A program made the position numbers and the translations under genes. Positions 1-5,516 of a stretch of 5,516 nucleotides of DNA are shown piece after piece. Each line of letters opens with the position of its first letter. Position 1 is the stretch's first letter. The notes under the pieces were generated by a model. It worked only from the letters and a program-made list of their open reading frames with translations, was not told the origin of the DNA and did not search any database. The stretch comes from Aequorivita sp. (GTDB taxonomy: Bacteria; Bacteroidota; Bacteroidia; Flavobacteriales; Flavobacteriaceae). The stretch spans positions 1-5,516 of the forward strand of contig NVXN01000009.1 of assembly GCA_002733915.1 (NCBI GenBank). Direction: 5' to 3'.

Positions 1-1
1 T

Positions 2-574
2 GATCCGGTGATCGGCGGCATCATACAGAGCACCTCCTATTTTAATGTGGACGCGGGCCTTTCGTACAACTTCCTGGATTTTTCGGGGCATTTTACGGTG
101 AAGAACATCATATTCCAGAATAGGTCGATCTATACTGAAAAATATGAGCCAAACAACCAGCGCAAATACTTGGTTTCCGCTGCATACGCAATCGGCGGAT
201 ACGGCGCGGACTGGAGCTACGAGCCCTCGTTCCTCTTCCAGTGGGCGGAGCGTACCGGCGAGCAGGCCGTGGACGTGAACTTCAAGGCCTATAGGGCGAT
301 GGACTTCGGCCAGCTGTGGGGGGGCTTATCGTACAGAAGAAGCTTGGATGGCGCCGAGTACCTAAACGGCGAAGAGGTAAAGGCGCAGAAGCTGCAGTGG
401 TTCACGCCCATCCTGGGGGTGAACTACAAGAACTTTATGTTCGCCTATACCTATTCGTACCAGGCTGGAAACGTAAGGTTCGAGAGCGGCGGCTTCCACC
501 AGATCACCCTGGGGTACGACTTCCTGGGGGGAAGGCCCGAGCCATACGATTGCAACTGTCCCGCCATTAATTAA
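2..574 (+). CDS. PorP/SprF family type IX secretion/gliding outer-membrane protein (5' end cut by window)
   Basis: The open frame enters from the left edge (first full codon GAT at 2) and ends at TAA 572-574, giving 190 visible residues. The family usually has about 300-330 residues, so roughly the first third is missing. What is seen: alternating hydrophobic/aromatic strands typical of an outer-membrane beta-barrel (for example FNVDAGLSYNF near the start and FMFAYTYSYQ near residue 150), a penultimate-strand GGFHQITLGYDF, and a short tail with a CNCP motif. Known of the family: PorP/SprF proteins help present or anchor proteins exported by the type IX system. Flavobacterial SprF-like copies usually lie just downstream of a giant SprB-like adhesin gene, so one may lie off the left edge (inference). 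The internal GTG at 8 is Val in mid-protein, not a start. The gene is far richer in G+C than its neighbours and has runs of six and seven G. It ends 20 bp before a strong terminator, so it is probably the last gene of its operon. Confidence 0.88.
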   Translation, partial: DPVIGGIIQSTSYFNVDAGLSYNFLDFSGHFTVKNIIFQNRSIYTEKYEPNNQRKYLVSAAYAIGGYGADWSYEPSFLFQWAERTGEQAVDVNFKAYRAMDFGQLWGGLSYRRSLDGAEYLNGEEVKAQKLQWFTPILGVNYKNFMFAYTYSYQAGNVRFESGGFHQITLGYDFLGGRPEPYDCNCPAIN

Positions 575-594
575 GAAAAACATAATTAAAATTG

Positions 595-633
595 AAATGC
601 CTGAAACTTAATTAAAAGTATCAGGCATTTTTT
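595..633. terminator. Bidirectional intrinsic terminator between convergent genes
   Basis: A perfect 10-bp inverted repeat, AAATGCCTGA (595-604) and TCAGGCATTT (621-630), encloses a 16-nt loop. The loop can pair further (ACTT 606-609 with AAGT 616-619) after one A-A mismatch. On the plus strand the stem runs into six T (628-633) and then further T-rich sequence, a classic rho-independent signal for the PorP/SprF gene. On the minus strand the stem is followed by CAATTTTAATT, a weaker U-rich tract. It therefore probably also ends the vWA gene, whose stop codon is only 16 bp away. Confidence 0.85.
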
Positions 634-646
634 ATTTCTAAGAAAA

Positions 647-1801
647 CTATTCCCAGGTATATTTCTTTTTTTTGGCTTGCTTTTTAATAGCTTGCACCAT
701 TGCACTTTCCAAACCGTTGTTTGTTTCTTTTGTGGTTTCGGCAATGTATTTTCGGCGTTGCTCGTTCAGTTTCATTATTTTATTTTGAATTTTTTCTCTT
801 TCCAAACGTTTTGCTTCAAGATATTTTTTTATTTCGGATGAAGTTTTCCCTTTTAATTCCTGCGGTAATTCTTCTTTCTTCAATTTTTCATAGCTGAAGT
901 CGGCTTCCTTTTCAGCGTCTACCAAATCCCAAGTGCTGTTGGTATATAAATGGCTTCCTTTTGATACTGTCCTGCTCACTGCATTTTCCTTGCTATATTC
1001 TGCGGCATTGGCATCTTGTTCTTCCTGGATTCGGCTTTTGTCCTTTCCTTTACTTCCATAAGGCACATAGGTGTTGTTGAGCTTTAAATTTAGTTGAATA
1101 ATAATGTCGTCGTATGGCGAAGGCACATATACTGTATGCTGGTTTTGGTTTATCGCCATATAATCTCCGTAAGTAAGTTGAGCGCCATCTTTCCAATGGC
1201 TATCAATGCCGTGATTATAATCACCGCAAAAGATAGTATTAACAATTACCCCATTTTTCTTGGCATTTGCGGCCGCATCTTTATAATTTATATTTCCTTG
1301 CGTAAAAGGCTCGTTTCCAGCTATAAAAACCATTTTTAAATCGTCGTCTTCATTGCCCCAATCCAGTTTGTTCAACGATTCTTGGATTACGGCCCCACAA
1401 TATTCGCTACCGCCATTGGTGGTTAAAGAAAAAAGTTCTTTTGAAACATCATCCAAATCTTCCGTGAAACTCAAAATTTTACGAATGTAATTGTCCTGCG
1501 AACTCAAATTATCGTTGCCATATTCGTACAATGCAATCTGAAGTTTGGGACGCTCGTTTCGGCATTTGGCATAGCTCAACTCGTTTACAATTTCCCAAAG
1601 CTGTGCCTTGGCTTGGTCTATCAATCCGTCCATGCTATTGCTGGTATCCAAGAGTAAGGCCACTTTAATATAATGTTCTTTTTTAACGGGTTGTGTTTCT
1701 ACGGTTGCCAAAAGTTGCTGTTCCGGCTTTTTGTTTTCGGCTTTGCAAGAAATGTTCATCGTAAAGGCCGCGAAGATTAAAATGATCTGTAACATTTTCA
1801 T
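647..1801 (-). CDS. vWA domain-containing lipoprotein
   Basis: 384 residues. The N-terminus has a short hydrophobic signal (residues 3-15) ending in NISC, with Cys19 as a probable lipidation site. The -3 position (Asn16) is unusual, but Bacteroidota lipoboxes are relaxed. Residues about 45-240 form a von Willebrand A domain. They include the MIDAS signature DTSNS (Asp52, Ser54, Ser56), the Thr-containing loop at 127-128, and a fourth-strand motif FIAGNEPF (159-166) in place of the usual TDG-type loop. Cys80, Cys135 and Cys192 lie within the domain. From about 305 the protein is highly charged and helical, probably coiled-coil, ending in a Lys-rich tail (373-380). vWA domains usually bind protein ligands through a metal ion, and the ligand here is unknown. 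The motifs resemble, from memory, a family of uncharacterised vWA proteins in Bacteroidota and Planctomycetes. Start: ATG 1801-1799; a second ATG two codons in is possible. There is no Shine-Dalgarno, only an A-rich leader. The gene is divergent from the sensor kinase and convergent with the PorP gene. Confidence 0.85.
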   Translation of the reverse strand: MKMLQIILIFAAFTMNISCKAENKKPEQQLLATVETQPVKKEHYIKVALLLDTSNSMDGLIDQAKAQLWEIVNELSYAKCRNERPKLQIALYEYGNDNLSSQDNYIRKILSFTEDLDDVSKELFSLTTNGGSEYCGAVIQESLNKLDWGNEDDDLKMVFIAGNEPFTQGNINYKDAAANAKKNGVIVNTIFCGDYNHGIDSHWKDGAQLTYGDYMAINQNQHTVYVPSPYDDIIIQLNLKLNNTYVPYGSKGKDKSRIQEEQDANAAEYSKENAVSRTVSKGSHLYTNSTWDLVDAEKEADFSYEKLKKEELPQELKGKTSSEIKKYLEAKRLEREKIQNKIMKLNEQRRKYIAETTKETNNGLESAMVQAIKKQAKKKKYTWE

Positions 1802-1832
1802 AATTGTTTTTTTAAATGATTTTATAACGATA

Positions 1833-1840
1833 TAAACCTA
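1833..1840 (-). promoter_or_regulatory. Candidate -7 element for the vWA lipoprotein gene
   Basis: Read on the minus strand this is TAGGTTTA, seven of eight matches to the Bacteroidota -7 consensus TAnnTTTG. It lies 31 bp upstream of the ATG, implying a leader of about 25 nt. A TTTG occurs upstream on the same strand, but with a 16-bp gap rather than the usual 19-21, so the -33 match is poor. An alternative near-match, AAAGTTTG, lies just upstream (ending at 1844). Such short motifs arise easily by chance. Confidence 0.3.
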
Positions 1841-1902
1841 GAGCAAACTTTTACCACAAAAAAGCAACTATTAGGAAGCGGCTATTCTTATTTGGTGAAA
1901 AG

Positions 1903-1910
1903 TACTTTTG
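1903..1910 (+). promoter_or_regulatory. Candidate -7 element for the sensor kinase-regulator operon
   Basis: TACTTTTG is a perfect match to the Bacteroidota -7 consensus TAnnTTTG. It lies 103 bp upstream of the kinase ATG, which would give a leader of about 95 nt. No TTTG-like -33 element is seen at the expected 19-21 bp spacing. A weaker alternative close to the gene is TTTA (1967-1970), 19 bp, then TATGTTTA (1990-1997), which would leave a leader of only about 10 nt. The rest of the 212-bp divergent region shows no convincing ORF, RNA gene or hairpin. Confidence 0.3.
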
Positions 1911-2013
1911 GGTGAGTGAAGTATTCTTTTTTATGTTGTGCGGAAGCTATTTCAGAAAAACGTAATTTTAGGCATTGCCGCAAAGTGCGTATGTTTACCG
2001 TTTTAATACTGAA

Positions 2014-4206
2014 ATGAAAAACCTTCTTTTTCTTCTTTTGATTGCTATTTTTTGTTCCCCTGAAAGCTTTTCACAGCTTAAGCGGCAATCGGAAAACAGG
2101 CCTTTTGTGTTAAAAGGCGAAGTGATTGACGGCGAAACAAATATGCCAATTTCAAAAGTAAATGTGGAAATTTTAGGCGGCCAATATACCACGACAAACA
2201 TGTCGGGACGGTTTTCTATTTCAGCAAAAATTGGTGACGAGTTGGTAATAAAAAGTGATGATTTTGTAACCGTTTATTACACCGTCTTAAAAGATGATTT
2301 TATAACCGTACGGGTAGAAAAAGCAAAAGGCGAGAGCGAACCGGTGGTGGCTAAAAGCCCCAAATCTACTACACAGGCAGATTTCAGCGTGTATTTGGAT
2401 TCTGCAAAATTCTTTCTAAAAAAAGATGCACAGAAAAGTATTGAGTACGTAACCCGCGCCTTGGAACCCAGACGTAATAAAGCAATCTCAAAAAAAGAAA
2501 ACAGCCAGGCTTTTGAAACGCTGGGCGATATAAATCTTTTTTGGAACCAACCCGATCTGGCGGTTGATAATTACAAAAGAAGCTTGCAAAATCTGCCGAG
2601 TACGGACGTTTCAATTAAATTGGCAAAAGCATTTGCGCAGAATAAAAATTATCAGGAAAGTATTTCAGCATTTCAGAATTTATTGAAAGGCAATCTTTCG
2701 GCTTATCAAAAAGTGCAAGTTTACGAAGGTTTGGGCGATACCTATAAAGCCATTGGCGATGGCGTGAAAAGTGTTTTTAATTATCAAAAAGCATTGGACG
2801 CAGCTAAAGAAAACAATATCAGCCCGAAAATTACAAACCTGAATTCCAAAATAGGTGAAGCCTATGCACAAAGTGGGGCATTGAACGAAGCGGAAGAATA
2901 TTTTGATAATTCCCTGAAACTTGCAAAAAGAGAAAACAAGCAGCGTGCGGTTTCAGAAAAAAATAAAGTTGCCGATTTTTATAATCAAAACCGCGAATAC
3001 GACAAGGAAATTCAACTTCGCGAAGAAACCTTGGAAGAATTGAATACCATGGGAAAAGGTGCTGCAAATGAGGACGAAGCGCTCACACCGCAACGCCAAA
3101 ATTATAAAATTGCAAATGCTTTTGTAGCTCAGGAAAAATATCAACAGGCTATTCCATATCTTGAAAAAAGTATTGCAGAAGCGGATAAACAAGAAGATTT
3201 GGTAGTTCAAAAAGATGCGACCCGAAAGCTTTCTGAAATCTATCGGGATATTGGCGAGTTTGACAAAGCCACAGAAAGTTATCAGCGTTACGTAGAAGTA
3301 GTAGATGAACTCTACGTTAAAAAGGAACAGGAAATTAGCCAAGCGGCACGTTTCAGTAAAGAAATTACACAAAAACAAAATCGTATTGCCAGCCTCGAAA
3401 ACGATCGTAAACTAAACGAAAGCCGCTATAAACTAGCTTTTGAAAACCAAGAATTGATTGAAAGAAATAGCCAAATCCAAAAATGGGTAATTTGGTCATT
3501 AATTGTTATTGTTCTTCTTTTGTTTTTTGCCGCTTACACACAGTACAAAAATATAAAACAGCAAAAATTCGCCAATAATATTCTGGCGCTCAAATCGCTT
3601 CGGTCACAAATGAATCCGCATTTTATTTTTAATGCTCTGAATTCCGTGAACAGTTTTATTGCCGTGAATGACGAACGAACGGCAAATAAATATCTGACAG
3701 ATTTTTCACTTTTAATGCGCTCAGTTTTGGAAAACAGCGAAGAGGATTTTATTCCGTTGGAAAAGGAAATTGAACTTTTGGAACTTTATGTGAAGCTGGA
3801 ACATTTCAGGTTTAAGGATAAATTTGACTATAAAATTTCTGTGGACGAAAACATTCAATTGAATGAATTTGTAATTCCGCCGATGTTGCTTCAACCGTAT
3901 GTGGAAAATGCCGTGTGGCACGGACTTCGATATAAGGAAGAAAAGGGATTTCTGGAGATTAACTTTCAAAAGATTAATTCTGAGACCATAAAAATATCCA
4001 TCATTGATGATGGTATTGGCCGCACGAAATCTGGAGAGTTTAAAACCGAAAACCAAAAAAAGCAAAAATCAAAAGGAATGGGAAACACCCAAAAGCGGAT
4101 TGCTATTTTGAATGAAATGTACAAAGACAAAGTAGATGTGAAAGTTGAAAATGTTTTTGAAAATAATGAAGGAACCAGAGTTGAACTTATTTTAAAGAAA
4201 GATTGA
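2014..4206 (+). CDS. TPR-containing LytS-type sensor histidine kinase with N-terminal carboxypeptidase-regulatory-like domain
   Basis: 730 residues from ATG 2014. This start was chosen because it places a signal peptide (residues 1-20, cleavage likely at SFS|Q) at the N-terminus; the frame stays open to a TTG at 1975, which would add 13 unlikely residues. Domains in order: a beta-sandwich carboxypeptidase-regulatory-like domain (about 31-102, with GEVIDGETNMPI and the MSGRFSI turn); about eight TPR-like helical hairpins (about 127-435); a charged coiled-coil linker (about 433-489); one membrane helix (491-508); the His_kinase core with SQMNPHFIFN, phospho-acceptor His536; and the ATPase domain with N-box ENAVWHG (631-637), G1 DDGIG (665-669) and G2 KGMGN (687-691). 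All key catalytic motifs are present. Inferred topology: periplasmic sensor, cytoplasmic kinase. It should phosphorylate the LytTR regulator encoded immediately downstream, with which it overlaps by one base. The signal it senses is not evident. Confidence 0.93.
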   Translation: MKNLLFLLLIAIFCSPESFSQLKRQSENRPFVLKGEVIDGETNMPISKVNVEILGGQYTTTNMSGRFSISAKIGDELVIKSDDFVTVYYTVLKDDFITVRVEKAKGESEPVVAKSPKSTTQADFSVYLDSAKFFLKKDAQKSIEYVTRALEPRRNKAISKKENSQAFETLGDINLFWNQPDLAVDNYKRSLQNLPSTDVSIKLAKAFAQNKNYQESISAFQNLLKGNLSAYQKVQVYEGLGDTYKAIGDGVKSVFNYQKALDAAKENNISPKITNLNSKIGEAYAQSGALNEAEEYFDNSLKLAKRENKQRAVSEKNKVADFYNQNREYDKEIQLREETLEELNTMGKGAANEDEALTPQRQNYKIANAFVAQEKYQQAIPYLEKSIAEADKQEDLVVQKDATRKLSEIYRDIGEFDKATESYQRYVEVVDELYVKKEQEISQAARFSKEITQKQNRIASLENDRKLNESRYKLAFENQELIERNSQIQKWVIWSLIVIVLLLFFAAYTQYKNIKQQKFANNILALKSLRSQMNPHFIFNALNSVNSFIAVNDERTANKYLTDFSLLMRSVLENSEEDFIPLEKEIELLELYVKLEHFRFKDKFDYKISVDENIQLNEFVIPPMLLQPYVENAVWHGLRYKEEKGFLEINFQKINSETIKISIIDDGIGRTKSGEFKTENQKKQKSKGMGNTQKRIAILNEMYKDKVDVKVENVFENNEGTRVELILKKD

Positions 4207-4937
4207 TGAAACTGAACGCAATAATCGTAGAAGACGAAGAAACAAGCAGAGAAATCCTTCGGAATTATTTGGCGAAATATTGTCCAAATATTGTATTGAA
4301 AGGCGAAGCTGCGAATGTAGATGATGCCTTGGTTTTAATACGGAACAATGATTTGGATGTTGTTTTCCTCGATGTAGAAATGCCTTATGGAAATGCGTTC
4401 GATCTGCTCGACAAAGTGGGCGATAGGCAGTTTGAAACGGTTTTTGTTACGGCCTACAATCATTATGCTATTGATGCGTTGAATGCCCACGCATCCTATT
4501 ATCTACTCAAACCAATTTCTATTGATAAATTGATCGAGGCTGTAGATTATGTTCAAGAAATTAAGAGAAAGGAAAACTCGCTTCAAAATTCAATTTTAAA
4601 GCCATTACAAACGCAGGTTGCGGGCAAGATAACCATTCCGCTGCAAAACGGCTTTGAAGTGCTTCAAATGGAAGATATATTGTATTGCCAAGCCGATGAT
4701 AATTACACACAGATTTTTTTAAAGAAAGGAAAACGCTTGGTCAGTAAAACTCTTAAATATTTTGAGGATTCGCTCTCTGATAGTGGATTTGCGCGCGTAC
4801 ATAAATCATATTTGGTGAATGTAAACGAAATTACCGAATACAAAAAAGGAAAGGGTGGGAGCGTGGTGCTTTCCAGCGGAAAGGAAATAATGGTAAGCCC
4901 TTCCCGAAAGAAGGACTTGTTGGCTTATTTCGGATAG
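4206..4937 (+). CDS. LytTR-family response regulator (LytR/AlgR type)
   Basis: 243 residues. The N-terminal receiver domain (about 3-120) has acidic residues Glu9/Asp10, phospho-acceptor Asp56 in FLDVEMP, Thr82 in VTAY and Lys102 in LLKP, so it should be phosphorylatable. The C-terminal LytTR DNA-binding domain (about 141-243) carries the usual ILYCQADDNYTQIFL segment and HKSYLVN (199-205). Members of this family bind direct repeats upstream of their targets as dimers. The start is ATG 4206, whose A is the last base of the kinase stop (TGATG), implying translational coupling. A TTG one codon earlier is in frame but is a poorer choice. It is almost certainly the partner of the adjacent LytS-type kinase. 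No strong terminator follows, so some transcripts may continue into the carbonic anhydrase gene. Confidence 0.95.
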   Translation: MKLNAIIVEDEETSREILRNYLAKYCPNIVLKGEAANVDDALVLIRNNDLDVVFLDVEMPYGNAFDLLDKVGDRQFETVFVTAYNHYAIDALNAHASYYLLKPISIDKLIEAVDYVQEIKRKENSLQNSILKPLQTQVAGKITIPLQNGFEVLQMEDILYCQADDNYTQIFLKKGKRLVSKTLKYFEDSLSDSGFARVHKSYLVNVNEITEYKKGKGGSVVLSSGKEIMVSPSRKKDLLAYFG

Positions 4938-4993
4938 ATGTTAAAAGGTGAAAGCTAAAAGTGAGAATTTAATTGTTACTATTTTTAAAATTT

Positions 4994-5019
4994 GAAACCT
5001 GAAACCAGAAACCAGAAAC
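4994..5019 (+). repeat. 7-bp tandem repeat GAAACC(T/A) just before a start codon
   Basis: The units are GAAACCT (4994-5000), GAAACCA (5001-5007), GAAACCA (5008-5014) and a partial GAAAC (5015-5019). The array ends one base before the ATG of the carbonic anhydrase family gene at 5021, so it fills the ribosome-binding position and gives the A-rich leader usual in Bacteroidota. The upstream part of the gap (4941-4966) also has a looser repetition (AAAAGGTGA, then AAAAGTGAG). Its function is unknown. It could be ordinary slippage-derived intergenic sequence. Confidence 0.7.
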
Positions 5020-5020
5020 A

Positions 5021-5516
5021 ATGACACTAAAACCCGTAAACGGAAAACATCCACAAATTCCAGAAGATTGCTTTATTGCCGAAAACGCTACCATCGTTGG
5101 TGATGTGGTGATGGGCAACGAGTGCAGTGTTTGGTTCAATGCCGTAATTCGCGGCGATGTGCATTTTATCAAAATGGGAAATAAAGTGAACGTGCAGGAC
5201 GGCGCAGTAATTCACGCAACATACAAAACTTCACCGACTACGATTGGAAATAATGTGTCCATCGGGCATAACGCCATTGTCCATGGCTGTACGATCCACG
5301 ATAATGTTTTGATAGGAATGGGAAGTATTGTTATGGACGATTGCGTTGTGGAAAGCAACACCATTATTGCGGCGGGTGCGGTTGTTTCAAAAAATACCCG
5401 AGTGGAAAGCGGAAGTATTTATGCGGGGATTCCGGCAAGGAAAATTAAAGACATAAGTCCAGAACTTACCAAAGGGGAGATAGAACGAATAGCCAATAAT
5501 TATGTAATGTATTCTT
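5021..5516 (+). CDS. Gamma-carbonic anhydrase family protein (left-handed beta-helix; 3' end cut by window)
   Basis: The frame from ATG 5021 stays open to the right edge, giving 165 complete codons. The family is usually about 170-180 residues, so only a short tail is missing. The hexapeptide-repeat pattern of a left-handed beta-helix is clear (for example IGNNVSIGHNAIVHG and VLIGMGSIV). The three zinc-ligand histidines of the gamma class are in place: His65, then His83 and His88 with the HxxxxH spacing. Arg44 and Asp46 (RGD), Gln59 and Asp60 match the active-site and trimer-interface positions. The catalytic loop glutamates of archaeal Cam are absent (Val47 follows Asp46), as in the YrdA/PaaY-like subgroup, whose real activity is often uncertain. 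It ends in the typical YAGIPARKIK motif and a C-terminal helix. It probably acts in the cytoplasm as a trimer. It is codirectional with the two-component pair after 83 bp, but a functional link is not shown. Confidence 0.93.
   Translation, partial: MTLKPVNGKHPQIPEDCFIAENATIVGDVVMGNECSVWFNAVIRGDVHFIKMGNKVNVQDGAVIHATYKTSPTTIGNNVSIGHNAIVHGCTIHDNVLIGMGSIVMDDCVVESNTIIAAGAVVSKNTRVESGSIYAGIPARKIKDISPELTKGEIERIANNYVMYS

Noticed and set aside
316..570. Overlapping plus-strand 84-codon frame and minus-strand 73-codon frame (583-362) inside the PorP gene
   Set aside because: Both are open because of the high G+C of the real gene. Their translations are Arg/Gly-rich or unstructured, and the PorP frame is clearly coding.
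1094..1339. 81-codon plus-strand frame opposite the vWA gene (also 700-897)
   Set aside because: They lie antisense to well-supported vWA domain sequence and have no independent evidence.
1975..2013. TTG-initiated N-terminal extension of the sensor kinase
   Set aside because: It would bury the signal peptide behind 13 polar residues. ATG 2014 gives a normal export signal.
2953..3378. 141-codon minus-strand frame within the sensor kinase gene, with other antisense frames (2201-1995, 2614-2384, 2871-2680, 4065-3721)
   Set aside because: Phe/Ile/Leu-rich translations typical of the antisense of Lys/Glu-rich A-rich coding DNA. None has a recognisable domain or start context.
4994..5019. Possible CRISPR or regulator-binding direct repeats
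   Set aside because: The units are 7 bp with no spacers, so it is not CRISPR. The spacing also does not fit the longer direct repeats expected for LytTR binding.
4969..5215. Minus-strand frames (5172-4969 and 5215-5027) opposite the carbonic anhydrase gene
   Set aside because: The plus-strand frame encodes a clear left-handed beta-helix with conserved zinc-ligand histidines.
1..5516. tRNA, rRNA, insertion sequence, riboswitch or defence system
   Set aside because: No cloverleaf, transposase, terminal inverted repeats or known defence domains were seen on either strand.

Overview
The window looks like chromosomal DNA from a marine or environmental member of the Bacteroidota, most likely Flavobacteriaceae. 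The grounds are a PorP/SprF-type outer-membrane protein (type IX secretion/gliding), a TPR-containing LytS-like sensor kinase with a carboxypeptidase-regulatory-like domain, gene starts with no Shine-Dalgarno sequence, A-rich leaders, and a TAnnTTTG-type -7 promoter motif. The genus cannot be fixed from this sequence alone.

Layout. Positions 2-574 (+) are the C-terminal part of a PorP/SprF family protein, cut by the left edge. A strong bidirectional hairpin terminator (595-633) separates it from a convergent gene on the minus strand (1801-647), a von Willebrand factor A (vWA) domain lipoprotein. A 212-bp divergent intergenic region (1802-2013) carries candidate promoters in both directions. 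Next is a translationally coupled two-component pair on the plus strand: a 730-residue sensor histidine kinase (2014-4206) and a 243-residue LytTR response regulator (4206-4937), sharing one base. After an 83-bp gap with a small 7-bp tandem repeat, a gamma-carbonic anhydrase family gene starts at 5021 and runs off the right edge, lacking probably only a few codons.

How it fits together. The kinase appears to sense in the periplasm through TPR repeats and a small beta-sandwich domain, and to signal through one membrane helix to a LytS-type kinase core. The adjacent LytTR regulator would be its phosphorylation partner and a DNA-binding transcription factor. The divergent vWA lipoprotein could be a target or a periplasmic/envelope partner, but this rests on position only. 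The carbonic anhydrase-like protein is probably a housekeeping neighbour.

The most striking large-scale signal is composition. The PorP/SprF gene is roughly 57% G+C by hand count over sampled stretches, with C/G-ending codons, while everything to its right is about 40% G+C. The break falls at the convergent terminator. I do not see a clearly new multi-gene system here. The best leads are this compositional boundary, the domain architecture of the sensor kinase, and the altered metal-site loop of the vWA lipoprotein.
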